From an uncultured Metabacillus sp. (GTDB lineage: Bacteria > Bacillota > Bacilli > Bacillales > Bacillaceae), in the NCBI RefSeq assembly GCF_947503125.1, contig NZ_CANNCR010000003.1:124001-188000 (forward strand): a stretch of DNA of 64,000 nucleotides, written 5' to 3'. Positions within the stretch are counted from its first letter, which is position 1. Each line of letters opens with the position of its first letter. Both the position numbers and the translations under genes were made by a program. This document shows positions 53,194 through 61,868 of this stretch, in pieces. The notes beneath the pieces are model-generated. The model worked only from the letters and a program-made list of their open reading frames with translations, was not told where the DNA came from and made no database searches.

Positions 53194-54609
53194 ATGAGTA
53201 AATACAGCTTAGCAGTAGATATAGGAGCTTCAAGTGGAAGATTGATTCTTGGGCATCTTGAAAATGGCAAGCTAAAATTAGATGAAATTCATCGCTTTGA
53301 AAACAATATTGTTCAGAAAGGTGAGCATTATTGTTGGGATGTAGAAAAACTATTCAATGAAATAAAAGCGGGAATTAAGAAATGCAATGATTTAGACATA
53401 AAACCAGAAAGCATAGGGATCGACACTTGGGCTGTTGATTTTGTGCTGCTAGATGAAAACGACCATCCATTAACAGATGCAGTCGCCTATCGTGACCCGC
53501 GCACAGATGGGATGATGGAGGAAGTTTTTAAAATCATTCCTAAGGAAAAGCTTTATTTAGAAACAGGTATTCAATTTCAAAAATTCAATACAATCTATCA
53601 GCTTTATGCATTAAAGCAAAAGTCGCCAGAGGTACTAGAAAAAGCGAAATCATTTCTCATGATACCAGAATACTTTAACTTTTTACTAACCGGCAAAAAG
53701 GCAAATGAATACACAAATGCAACCTCAACACAGCTGGTGAATGCATTTACAAAAAAATGGGATCATGAGATTTTGGATCAATTAGGAATAAATAATCAAA
53801 TGTTTCAAGAAATCCATCCGCCAAAAACGGTATTAGGCACTCTTTCTGAAGAGCTTATAAGTGAAGTTGGATTTGATATGAAGGTTGTTCTGCCAGCAAC
53901 GCACGATACCGGGTCAGCGGTCATTTCCGTACCTGAATTAAGGGATACGATTTATATCAGCTCTGGTACATGGTCATTAATTGGAGTGGAAAACCGCTTC
54001 CCAATTTGTGTACCTAAGGCTCTTGAATACAATTTTACAAATGAAGGCGGAATGGATTACCGCTTCCGTTTTTTAAAGAATATTATGGGACTCTGGATGA
54101 TTCAAGAGGTGAAACGCAATTACAGTGATCAATATTCATTCGCTGAATTAGTTAACTTCGCTCGTGAGGAAAAGGAGTTTAGCTCAATTGTGAATGTTGA
54201 TGATGACCGTTTCTTAAAGCCTGAAAATATGGTTGCGGAAATTCAGAAGTACTGTGAAGAAACGAATCAGCAGGTACCGCAAACACCGGGACAAATCGCA
54301 AAATGCGTCTATGAAAGTTTAGTTGAAAGCTATAAGCAAGCTATTAATGAAATTGAAGAAATCTTTGAAAAGACATTCCCTAAAGTAAATGTCATAGGCG
54401 GGGGCTGCCAAAATGAAATGTTAAATCAACTTATTGCCGATGTGACGAATAAAGAGGTCGTAGCCGGACCGGTTGAAGCTACAGCGATTGGCAATATTGT
54501 CTCACAGCTTATGGCCCTTGGAGAAATAGAAGACATTACCCAAGCACGATCAATTATTAAAGATTCTTTTGAAGTGAAAACCTATAAACCGTTATTAGTG
54601 AAAGGATGA
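53194..54609 (+). CDS. rhaB: Rhamnulokinase
   Basis: 471 residues from the ATG at 53194 (AAGAGGGTGA upstream). FGGY sugar kinase: the N-terminal phosphate loop is [27 protein letters not shown] carries the substrate-binding Asp, [12 protein letters not shown] and [11 protein letters not shown] form the central ATP/catalytic region, and [20 protein letters not shown] the C-terminal adenosine site. It phosphorylates L-rhamnulose. Its last codons overlap the possible start of rhaA. Confidence 0.95.
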   Translation: MSKYSLAVDIGASSGRLILGHLENGKLKLDEIHRFENNIVQKGEHYCWDVEKLFNEIKAGIKKCNDLDIKPESIGIDTWAVDFVLLDENDHPLTDAVAYRDPRTDGMMEEVFKIIPKEKLYLETGIQFQKFNTIYQLYALKQKSPEVLEKAKSFLMIPEYFNFLLTGKKANEYTNATSTQLVNAFTKKWDHEILDQLGINNQMFQEIHPPKTVLGTLSEELISEVGFDMKVVLPATHDTGSAVISVPELRDTIYISSGTWSLIGVENRFPICVPKALEYNFTNEGGMDYRFRFLKNIMGLWMIQEVKRNYSDQYSFAELVNFAREEKEFSSIVNVDDDRFLKPENMVAEIQKYCEETNQQVPQTPGQIAKCVYESLVESYKQAINEIEEIFEKTFPKVNVIGGGCQNEMLNQLIADVTNKEVVAGPVEATAIGNIVSQLMALGEIEDITQARSIIKDSFEVKTYKPLLVKG

Positions 54610-54614
54610 GAGCA

Positions 54615-55868
54615 ATGTCAGTAAAAGAAAGTTTTGAATTAGCTAAAAAGGAATACGAAAAATGGGGAATCAACGTTGAAGAAGTATTCGAACAATTAAA
54701 GCAGGTGCCTATTTCGATTCATTGCTGGCAAGGTGATGATATCGCCGGCTTTGAAGTGAATAAAGGTGAATTATCTGGAGGAATTGATGTAACAGGTAAC
54801 TATCCTGGAAAAGCAACAACACCTGAAGAACTAAGAAGCGATTTAGAGAAGGCACTTTCCCTTATCCCTGGTAAACACCGTGTCAATTTACATGCAATCT
54901 ATGCTGAAACAAACGGTGAAGCTGTGGATCGAGATCAATTAGAACCAAAGCATTTTGAAAACTGGGTAAACTGGGCAAAGAAAAATGGACTAGGCCTTGA
55001 TTTTAACCCAACGCTATTCTCCCATGAAAAAGCAGCAGATGGCCTAACATTATCACACCCGAATCAAGAAATTCGCGAGTTCTGGATTAACCACTGTATT
55101 GCCAGCCGTAAAATTGGTGAGTATTTTGGAAAAGAATTAGGTACACCAGCGTTAACGAATGTCTGGATTCCTGATGGCTATAAAGATGTCCCAAGCGACC
55201 GCCTTACACCAAGAGTACGTTTAAAAGAGTCTTTGGACAAAATTTTTAAAGAGCAAATTGATGAGCAATACAATATCGATGCAGTTGAAAGCAAATTGTT
55301 CGGCATCGGCTCTGAATCCTATGTTGTTGGCTCACATGAATTTTATTTAGGCTATGCCTTGAAAAATAACAAATTATGTCTGTTGGACACTGGACACTTC
55401 CATCCAACTGAAACAGTATCAAATAAAATTTCGTCCATGCTATTATATAGCGACAAGCTTGCCTTACACGTTTCACGTCCGGTACGCTGGGACAGTGACC
55501 ACGTTGTCACACTCGATGACGAGTTAAGAGAAATTGCTTTAGAAATCGTTCGCAACGATGCATTGGACAAAGTCATGATTGGTCTAGATTTCTTCGACGC
55601 AAGCATCAACCGTGTTGCAGCATGGGCAATCGGAACACGCAATATGATTAAATCCTTGCTGTACGCAATGCTTGTTCCAAATAACCACTTAAAACAACTG
55701 CAAGAAGAAGGCAACTTTACAGAAAGACTAGCATTAATCGAAGAATTCAAAACATACCCATTCGGAGCGATCTGGGATTACTACTGCGAACAAATGGGTG
55801 TACCAGTAAAAGAAGCTTGGTTAGAAGAAGTGAAGAAATATGAACAAGAAGTATTATCGAAAAGATAG
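54615..55868 (+). CDS. rhaA: L-rhamnose isomerase
   Basis: 417 residues from the ATG at 54615, which has AAAGGATGA spaced 8 bases away; the ATG at 54606 has no room for one. Family signatures: [15 protein letters not shown] near residue 33, [25 protein letters not shown] and [15 protein letters not shown] with metal-binding His and Asp residues. It interconverts L-rhamnose and L-rhamnulose. No mutarotase (rhaM) gene follows, unlike in B. subtilis. Confidence 0.95.
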   Translation: MSVKESFELAKKEYEKWGINVEEVFEQLKQVPISIHCWQGDDIAGFEVNKGELSGGIDVTGNYPGKATTPEELRSDLEKALSLIPGKHRVNLHAIYAETNGEAVDRDQLEPKHFENWVNWAKKNGLGLDFNPTLFSHEKAADGLTLSHPNQEIREFWINHCIASRKIGEYFGKELGTPALTNVWIPDGYKDVPSDRLTPRVRLKESLDKIFKEQIDEQYNIDAVESKLFGIGSESYVVGSHEFYLGYALKNNKLCLLDTGHFHPTETVSNKISSMLLYSDKLALHVSRPVRWDSDHVVTLDDELREIALEIVRNDALDKVMIGLDFFDASINRVAAWAIGTRNMIKSLLYAMLVPNNHLKQLQEEGNFTERLALIEEFKTYPFGAIWDYYCEQMGVPVKEAWLEEVKKYEQEVLSKR

Positions 55869-55879
55869 ATAAAAGGCAA

Positions 55880-55919
55880 GGGCTGCAGCCGCTTAGGAAG
55901 AGTGGGTGCAGCCCTTTAA
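55880..55919 (+). terminator. Terminator of rhaBA
   Basis: GGGCTGCA (55880-55887) pairs with TGCAGCCC (55907-55914), followed by TTTAATTTT. Confidence 0.8.
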
Positions 55920-56136
55920 TTTTGGTCATGAGGTGTCTTTCAAAAATGTGAGATACGCAGTTTAATTGGGTTTCGCGGAAATTAAGGGGGCTAAAAAGCC
56001 ACCGATAAAATGCAGAACCCGCCGAATAGTGCCAATGCACTTATTAAAAAGGCGAGGTATCCGTTAAATTCCGTTTAAGTTGGTTACCCCTCCAATCAAC
56101 CTCAACTCACTATCCTTAACATTCTCTGCAAAACCC
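55920..56136. other. Gap between rhaA and glcF
   Basis: No gene, terminator or RNA motif recognised. It contains GC-rich patches (GGGTTTCGCGG, GAACCCGCC) that could pair, but without a clear stem. It may be the remnant of an older repeat. Confidence 0.3.
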
Positions 56137-57471
56137 TTACTCTTCCTGAGAATCCTGCAAAGCTTCCAATAACAAATCCACAATATGCAAGGCACGCACA
56201 CGCTCAGACAGTCCTTCACGTTCAATCCCGAGCTTCATTTGCAATAAGCAGCCTGGATTCGCAGTAACAATCGTAGTAGCATGTGTTGCTTTAGCTTGTT
56301 CCATTTTATGATCTAAAATCTGCATGGACATTTCCGATTCGACAATGTTGTAGATTCCAGCTGAACCGCAGCATCGGTCGGCATCCTTCATTTCCTGAAA
56401 ATCAATGCCTTTTATCGCTTGCAGCAGAAGCCGCGGTTCAATGGAGGTCTTCATCACATTACGTAAATGGCAGGAATCCTGGTACGTTACAACTTGTGCG
56501 GGCAGCTTCAAGTTTCGTTTATGGAATTCCAGATCAACTAGGACAGCCGAAACATCCTTCAGCTTGTCAACAAAAGCTTTGGCACGTTCCTTCCATTCTG
56601 GATCATTTTTTAATAAATGATCATAATCGATTAGGAATGCACCACAGCCGCCTGCATTGGTAATAATATAATCAATGTTAAGTTCTTCAAACGCTCGAAT
56701 ATTGCGTTTTGCTAATTCCTTTGCTTGTTCTTTTTCTCCGCTATGACCGTGAAGTGCGCCGCAGCATGCTTGATTTTGCGGAATCACGATTTCACAGCCA
56801 GCTGTTTGTAGTAGTTTGACCGTTGCATTATTTGTCTCTAAAAACATCGTATCCATTAAACAACCTGAGAAAAAGGCAACTCTTTTTTTACGTGTCCCTT
56901 CAGCTTGAAGATGGGTAGGCCGATTTTTCATTTCCTTCATTGTCGGTACTTTTGGAAGCACTTTTTCCATTGTCACCAGATGATCAGGCAGAAGATTTAG
57001 TAAGCGGGTTTTTCTCATCATGCTTTGTAAACCTGAACGCTGATAGAATCCTAAAAACCCGGTGGCCATCATCATTCGATTTTGATGTGGAAAAAGTCCT
57101 GCAAAGACGGCCTTTCGTACGGCACGGACAGGCAGTGAATGTTTTTTATTTTGGTTGATAATATCCCTTGCTTCCTCTAGTAAATGTCCGTAATTGACAC
57201 CAGATGGGCAAACAGGTTCACATGCGCGGCAGCCAAGGCAAAGCTCCAACGAACGTTCAACATCTTCGTCTGGTTCAATCAGTCCGTCTGCTACCGCCTT
57301 CATTAGGGCAATCCGTCCCCGTGGAGAATGGGATTCTTTAAAACCTGATTCTACGTAAGTCGGACAAGATGGCAAACAAAAGCCGCAGCGCATACAATTT
57401 AGAAGCTCATCTTCATTCATGCGTTCTTTAAATTGTTGTTGAATCGTCTCACGTTCTTTTAAGGTTGTCAT
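56137..57471 (-). CDS. glcF: Glycolate oxidase Fe-S subunit GlcF
   Basis: 444 residues. Two 4Fe-4S motifs lie near the start, CMRCGFCLPSCP (from Cys26) and CLGCRACEPVCP (from Cys78), and two CCG domains follow, ACCGALHGHSGE and RCCGSAGIYNI. Its ATG overlaps the glcD stop (ATGA), so the genes are coupled; GGTGG provides the ribosome site. With GlcD it oxidises glycolate (or D-lactate) and passes electrons to the membrane quinones. B. subtilis has a related pair, YsfC-YsfD. Confidence 0.9.
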   Translation of the reverse strand: MTTLKERETIQQQFKERMNEDELLNCMRCGFCLPSCPTYVESGFKESHSPRGRIALMKAVADGLIEPDEDVERSLELCLGCRACEPVCPSGVNYGHLLEEARDIINQNKKHSLPVRAVRKAVFAGLFPHQNRMMMATGFLGFYQRSGLQSMMRKTRLLNLLPDHLVTMEKVLPKVPTMKEMKNRPTHLQAEGTRKKRVAFFSGCLMDTMFLETNNATVKLLQTAGCEIVIPQNQACCGALHGHSGEKEQAKELAKRNIRAFEELNIDYIITNAGGCGAFLIDYDHLLKNDPEWKERAKAFVDKLKDVSAVLVDLEFHKRNLKLPAQVVTYQDSCHLRNVMKTSIEPRLLLQAIKGIDFQEMKDADRCCGSAGIYNIVESEMSMQILDHKMEQAKATHATTIVTANPGCLLQMKLGIEREGLSERVRALHIVDLLLEALQDSQEE

Positions 57472-58880
57472 CTTGTTACCACCACCCGTTTACGAGATTC
57501 CTTGGCAAAAACTTTCCCTGGGTTCATAATATTGTTTGGGTCTAAGGCAGTTTTGATCGCCTTCATCGCTGCGATTCCTTCTTTTCCAAGCTTTAGTTCC
57601 AGGTATGGGGCTTTCATCACGCCGACACCATGCTCGCCTGTAATGGTTCCGCCAAGCTCGATTGCTTTTTCGAAGATCTCGGCGAATGCTTTTTCAACAC
57701 GTTCAATTTCATCATGGTTTCGTGAATCTGTTAAGCATGTTGGATGAAGGTTTCCATCACCTGCATGTCCGAATGTACAAATGTTAACCTGGTATTTTTT
57801 TGCGATTTCGTTAATGGCACGTACCATCTTCGCGATTTCTGAACGCGGGACAGTTGCATCTTCCAGAATGGTTGTTGGTTTTAAACGAGCAAGCGCTGAT
57901 AAGGCTGAACGACGTGCGGTTCGCAGCGCCATTGCCTGTTCTTCTGATTCGGCCACTTGAACGGAAATGGCATGTTCCGCAGCACAAACCTCAGAAATTC
58001 GTTTTATATCTCGTTCAACTACTTCAGAAGGTCCATCTTGTTCAATTAAGAGAACGGCTTGGACATTTGTCGGCAAGCCAATTTTTGCAAAGTCCTCCAC
58101 GACCTGAAGTGTAGGCTGATCAAGAAATTCCAGTGTCGTTGGGATGATTTTACTAGCGATCATTTTTGAAACAGAGCGTGCTGCGGCTTCAAGATCCTGA
58201 TATAACGCAAGAATGGTTTTTTTCGTTTCCGGCATCGGGATTAATTTTAAAGTAGCTTCTGTAATGATCCCCAGAGTCCCTTCAGAACCGACAAATAATC
58301 GCGTTAAATCATATCCAGCTACATCCTTTGCCAGTTTTCCTCCTGTGCGGATGATATCTCCGTTTGCCAGCACAATTTCAAGGGCGATGACATAATCACG
58401 CGTCACTCCGTATTTTAAGCCGCGCAAGCCCCCGGAATTTTCGTTAATGTTCCCGCCAATGGTTGAAATTTTCATTGAACTTGGATCCGGTGGATAGAAT
58501 AAGCCGCGTGCCTCTACTTCATTAATCATATCGAGCGTAATCACACCGGGCTGAACCGTAACAGTTAAGTTTTCTTCATCTATTTCAAGAATGTGGTTCA
58601 TATGCTTAAACAAGATGACAAGTCCGCCTTCAGTCGGACATGTGCCTGCACAAAGATTTGTGCCGGAACCGCGAGGCACGATCGGAATTTTATATTCATT
58701 GCAGATTTTCACAATTTCAGAAATCTCTTTTGTGGTTCGCGGAGAAATGACCCCATCTGGCATTGATTGAAACTGCGGGGTCGCATCATAAGAGTAAACA
58801 AGGCGTCCGGCCTTGGAATCATCAAAGTTTTCCGCACCAACGATTTCGATCAATTTCGATTTAATGTCTGATGTAATCAT
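57468..58880 (-). CDS. glcD: Glycolate/D-lactate oxidase FAD subunit GlcD
   Basis: 470 residues, a VAO-type flavoprotein. The FAD-binding half (about 40-215) has IVPRGSGTNLCAGTCPTEGG and DPSSMKISTIGGNINENSGG; the C-terminal cap ends with GHAGDGNLHPTCL and TGEHGVGVMKAPYL. AAAGGTG precedes the ATG. A third subunit gene (glcE) is absent, as usual in Bacillus. Substrate could be glycolate or lactate; the nearby lactate-producing rhamnose pathway makes both plausible. Confidence 0.9.
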   Translation of the reverse strand: MITSDIKSKLIEIVGAENFDDSKAGRLVYSYDATPQFQSMPDGVISPRTTKEISEIVKICNEYKIPIVPRGSGTNLCAGTCPTEGGLVILFKHMNHILEIDEENLTVTVQPGVITLDMINEVEARGLFYPPDPSSMKISTIGGNINENSGGLRGLKYGVTRDYVIALEIVLANGDIIRTGGKLAKDVAGYDLTRLFVGSEGTLGIITEATLKLIPMPETKKTILALYQDLEAAARSVSKMIASKIIPTTLEFLDQPTLQVVEDFAKIGLPTNVQAVLLIEQDGPSEVVERDIKRISEVCAAEHAISVQVAESEEQAMALRTARRSALSALARLKPTTILEDATVPRSEIAKMVRAINEIAKKYQVNICTFGHAGDGNLHPTCLTDSRNHDEIERVEKAFAEIFEKAIELGGTITGEHGVGVMKAPYLELKLGKEGIAAMKAIKTALDPNNIMNPGKVFAKESRKRVVVTR

Positions 58881-58965
58881 TTATTTCACACCTTTATCAT
58901 ATAGTTTAAATTTGCATTTCTTCTATTAAAAAATCAATCTATGCATCGATAGTTTACAATAGAAT

Positions 58966-58980
58966 TGAAATAATATTTTA
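58966..58980. promoter_or_regulatory. Possible MurR operator upstream of the HAD gene
   Basis: TGAAATAATATTTTA agrees with the two palindromes before murQ at 11 of 15 positions. It lies in the AT-rich gap between glcD and the HAD gene, which otherwise holds only divergent promoters. Confidence 0.4.
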
Positions 58981-59037
58981 ATAATATTATATTATAATTA
59001 AAATAAAAAATCAAAATGAATTATTGAGGTGTTAATA

Positions 59038-59892
59038 ATGGAGTATTCGATACTGGCTGTTGACCTAGATGGAACGCTATTAAACAAAGAACATGAAATC
59101 GATCAAGAATCGGTTGAGGCGATCCAGGAGTATCGCGCAAACGGAGGTAAGGTTGTGATTTGCAGCGGAAGAACGGCGCTATCGACAAGATGGATTGCAG
59201 AAACGATCGGGATTACAGACCCGATTGTTGCGTTAAATGGTGCAGTTATTCAATCACATAGTGGAAACATTATAGAGAGATTCCATTTTGAAAACAGAAC
59301 TTTGCCTGGATTTATTGACTTTTGCCTTACACATGGGGCGTATGCCCATTTTTATGAAGAGGATTCGATTCTTGTACCTGAAGAAAATCGTTGGAATGAC
59401 AGATGGGGGGAAAAAAACATTTTGTCATTGCAAATGACTGGTGGTAACCCGGAGGTTTGCCAACAGTACCGTGATCAATGCTCTGTTCAAGTGGTGACAG
59501 ATTTTAATCATTATTTTAAAAAAAATCCGATCATCTCAAAAATTGCAGTTTTTCATGAAGAAGACTCACTTTATGAATTTTCAAAGAAGCTTGCCGAGCA
59601 ATCGAACGATTATGAAGTTTCCTCCAGCCTTAATTATGCAAATTTAGAAATATCACCAAGCGGTGTTTCAAAAGCAGGGTCAATTACTAGGCTGGCCGCT
59701 CAATTAGGTGTTCCCTTATCAAAAGTAGCTGCGATTGGAGATAATTATAATGATATGAAATTACTTAAAGCTGCCGGATTGGGAATTGCGATGGGAAATG
59801 CTCCTGAAAAAGTGAAATCGGCTGCAGATGTGATAACTGATACGAATGGTGAAGCTGGAGTTGCAAAGGCGATACGGAAATTTTTATTATAA
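59038..59892 (+). CDS. Cof-type HAD-IIB phosphatase
   Basis: 284 residues from the ATG at 59038 (TTGAGGTG upstream). HAD motifs are complete: VDLDGTLL (motif I, nucleophile Asp near residue 9), CSGRT (motif II), a Lys in GVSKAGSI (motif III) and GDNYNDMKLL (motif IV), with a C2B cap between II and III. Such enzymes remove phosphate from sugar phosphates or flavins. It lies right before murQ, with a similar candidate operator, so it may act on a MurNAc- or GlcNAc-derived sugar phosphate; that is inference. Confidence 0.88.
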   Translation: MEYSILAVDLDGTLLNKEHEIDQESVEAIQEYRANGGKVVICSGRTALSTRWIAETIGITDPIVALNGAVIQSHSGNIIERFHFENRTLPGFIDFCLTHGAYAHFYEEDSILVPEENRWNDRWGEKNILSLQMTGGNPEVCQQYRDQCSVQVVTDFNHYFKKNPIISKIAVFHEEDSLYEFSKKLAEQSNDYEVSSSLNYANLEISPSGVSKAGSITRLAAQLGVPLSKVAAIGDNYNDMKLLKAAGLGIAMGNAPEKVKSAADVITDTNGEAGVAKAIRKFLL

Positions 59893-59895
59893 AAC

Positions 59896-59943
59896 TAAAA
59901 TTTAATTTTAAAAATTTATTTTATATGTTGAAATTTAATTTCA
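59896..59943. promoter_or_regulatory. Tandem MurR operator candidates before murQ
   Basis: TAAAATTTAATTTTA (59896-59910) and TGAAATTTAATTTCA (59929-59943) are 7-1-7 palindromes that differ only at symmetric positions 2 and 14. Their centres are 33 bases apart, three helical turns. The second covers the murQ -35. RpiR-type MurR, encoded two genes on, is the obvious ligand. Confidence 0.7.
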
Positions 59944-59956
59944 AACACGCTATACT
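59928..59956 (+). promoter_or_regulatory. murQ promoter
   Basis: TTGAAA (59928-59933) and TATACT (59951-59956) are spaced 17 bases. The -35 lies inside the second palindrome, as expected for repression. Confidence 0.75.
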
Positions 59957-59996
59957 GAACGTAGATTTTGCAACACGATAATTGGAGGTCAATTCA

Positions 59997-60905
59997 ATGG
60001 ATCAAAAACTCACCTTATTGACAACAGAATCTCGTAACGAACGAACCATGCATATAGATACTGCCGATACGGCTGAAATTTTAAGAGTGATGAATGAAGA
60101 GGATCAGAAAGTGGCCTTGGCTGTTCAGCAAGTGCTTCCCGATGTCGAAACGGCGATAAACTTTGCTTTTGAGTCATTGAAAAATGGCGGCCGTCTTATT
60201 TATCTTGGAGCTGGTACGAGCGGCAGACTTGGTGTGTTAGATGCGGTTGAATGCCCGCCGACATTTAGTACAGACCCAAGCTTAGTCCAAGGCATAATGG
60301 CTGGTGGAGAAAAAGCATTTGTGAAAGCGGTTGAAGGTGCTGAGGATAAGGAAGAACTTGGTGAGCAGGATTTAAGAGATATTCAGTTAAGTTCAAATGA
60401 TACAGTCATTGGCATTGCGGCAAGCGGTCGTACACCTTATGTAATTGGAGCCCTAAAATATGCAAGAAGTGTTGGTGCTAAAGCTGTGGCATTATCCTGT
60501 AATGAAAACTCACCAATCAGTCAGGTGGCAGATCTTAGCATTGAAGTTGTTGTTGGTCCTGAAGTACTGACAGGCTCAACAAGATTAAAAGCTGCAACCG
60601 CACATAAAATGATTTTAAATATGATCTCAACAACGACGATGATTAAGCTTGGTAAGGCATATGAAAATTTAATGGTTGATGTGCATGTGAGTAACTTTAA
60701 ATTAAAGGAACGTGCCACAAATATTATTCGTAAAATTACCAATGTCTCGTATGAACAAGCGAAAGAAACGCTGGAATTAGCAAACAATGAAGTAAAAACA
60801 GCGATCGTCATGATTAAAACAGGAAGAGAGTACGAAGAAGCTAAAAAGCTGCTTGAACAGGCGAAAGGATATGTGAGAACAGCAATTGAACTTAGTAAGA
60901 ATTAA
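59997..60905 (+). CDS. murQ: N-acetylmuramic acid 6-phosphate etherase
   Basis: 302 residues from the ATG at 59997 (TTGGAGG upstream), matching the usual MurQ length. The SIS-fold signatures are [24 protein letters not shown], the [14 protein letters not shown] phosphosugar loop and [21 protein letters not shown]. It cleaves the lactyl ether of MurNAc 6-phosphate to GlcNAc 6-phosphate and D-lactate during recycling of cell-wall sugars. The released lactate could feed lactate oxidation. It is followed after 12 bases by murR. Confidence 0.95.
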   Translation: MDQKLTLLTTESRNERTMHIDTADTAEILRVMNEEDQKVALAVQQVLPDVETAINFAFESLKNGGRLIYLGAGTSGRLGVLDAVECPPTFSTDPSLVQGIMAGGEKAFVKAVEGAEDKEELGEQDLRDIQLSSNDTVIGIAASGRTPYVIGALKYARSVGAKAVALSCNENSPISQVADLSIEVVVGPEVLTGSTRLKAATAHKMILNMISTTTMIKLGKAYENLMVDVHVSNFKLKERATNIIRKITNVSYEQAKETLELANNEVKTAIVMIKTGREYEEAKKLLEQAKGYVRTAIELSKN

Positions 60906-60917
60906 AGGAGAGTACAG

Positions 60918-61772
60918 ATGGCATCAGGCGGATTAAACATGATTAAAAATGTAATACCGAGTCTTCCAGAATCTGAGCGGAAAATTGCTGACTATATTTT
61001 AGAGCATCCAAAAGAGATAGTGAATTGTACCGCTGGAGAGCTGGGGACATTGGCTGGTTCAAGCAGCGCAGCTGTGATTCGTTTATGCAAGTCACTTGGT
61101 GTAAAAGGGTTTCAGGAGTTAAAGGTCAGGATTGCCGGAGATTTAGTGAAGCCTGTTGAACAAGGGTATCGGGACATTGAGCCAGATGAAACGATTCAAT
61201 CGATTGTTCAAAAGACAACAAGCAACAGCATCCAAAGCTTGAGCGACACATCTGAGCTTATCAACAACTATGAGCTTGAGCAAGCAGTAAATGTGCTGCT
61301 TAAAGCAAAGAACGTTCATTTTTTTGGAATTGGTGCTTCACATATCATTGCGATGGATGCCCAGCAAAAGTTTCTGCGAATTAATAAAGGTTCAACAGCC
61401 TTTACAGATGCACATCTTGTTGCAACATTAATTGCAAATGCAGATGAAGATGATGTTGTATTTGGCATTTCCTTTTCAGGAGAAACAAAAGAGGTCATTA
61501 ACGTACTTTCACTGGCAAAAGAAAATAGTGTGAAAACAATAAGCTTAACGAAATATGGCCAGTCAGCGGTTTCTTCTTTGGCAGAAATTAATTTATTTAC
61601 ATCATACTCAAACGAGGCGCCGTTTCGAAGTGCTGCCACCTCTTCCCGGCTTGCCCAGCTCTATGTCATCGATTTGCTGTTTTTATGCATGGCGGCTAAG
61701 CAGTATGATGATACAGTCCAATATATTGATAAAACAAGAGAAGCGATAAAATTTTTAAAAAAGAATAAATAA
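60918..61772 (+). CDS. murR: MurR, RpiR family regulator
   Basis: 284 residues: an N-terminal RpiR helix-turn-helix (TAGELGTLAGSSSAAVIRLCKSLGVKGF split over about 38-63) and a C-terminal SIS domain (about 115-245) with FGIGASHIIAMDAQQKF and GISFSGETKEVI. AAGGAGAG precedes the ATG. It sits between murQ and murP in the operon. In relatives MurR represses murQP and responds to MurNAc 6-phosphate. Confidence 0.92.
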   Translation: MASGGLNMIKNVIPSLPESERKIADYILEHPKEIVNCTAGELGTLAGSSSAAVIRLCKSLGVKGFQELKVRIAGDLVKPVEQGYRDIEPDETIQSIVQKTTSNSIQSLSDTSELINNYELEQAVNVLLKAKNVHFFGIGASHIIAMDAQQKFLRINKGSTAFTDAHLVATLIANADEDDVVFGISFSGETKEVINVLSLAKENSVKTISLTKYGQSAVSSLAEINLFTSYSNEAPFRSAATSSRLAQLYVIDLLFLCMAAKQYDDTVQYIDKTREAIKFLKKNK

Positions 61773-61776
61773 TTGC

Positions 61777-61806
61777 CTGTACCTAATGATTTCAGGCTTT
61801 TATTTC
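61777..61806 (+). terminator. Weak hairpin between murR and murP
   Basis: GCCTG (61777-61781) pairs with CAGGC (61795-61799), followed by TTTTATTT. The short stem suggests partial termination only. Confidence 0.4.
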
Positions 61807-61813
61807 AGAAAAA

Positions 61814-61827
61814 TAATAGCGTTTTCA
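61814..61827. promoter_or_regulatory. cre (CcpA) site upstream of murP
   Basis: TAATAGCGTTTTCA; its complement TGAAAACGCTATTA matches the cre consensus at 13 of 14 positions. It lies in the murR-murP gap, 42 bases before the murP ATG. Confidence 0.65.
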
Positions 61828-61868
61828 AAACAGCAAGATTGCCGAAATGGAAAAAAGGGGGATTTAAA

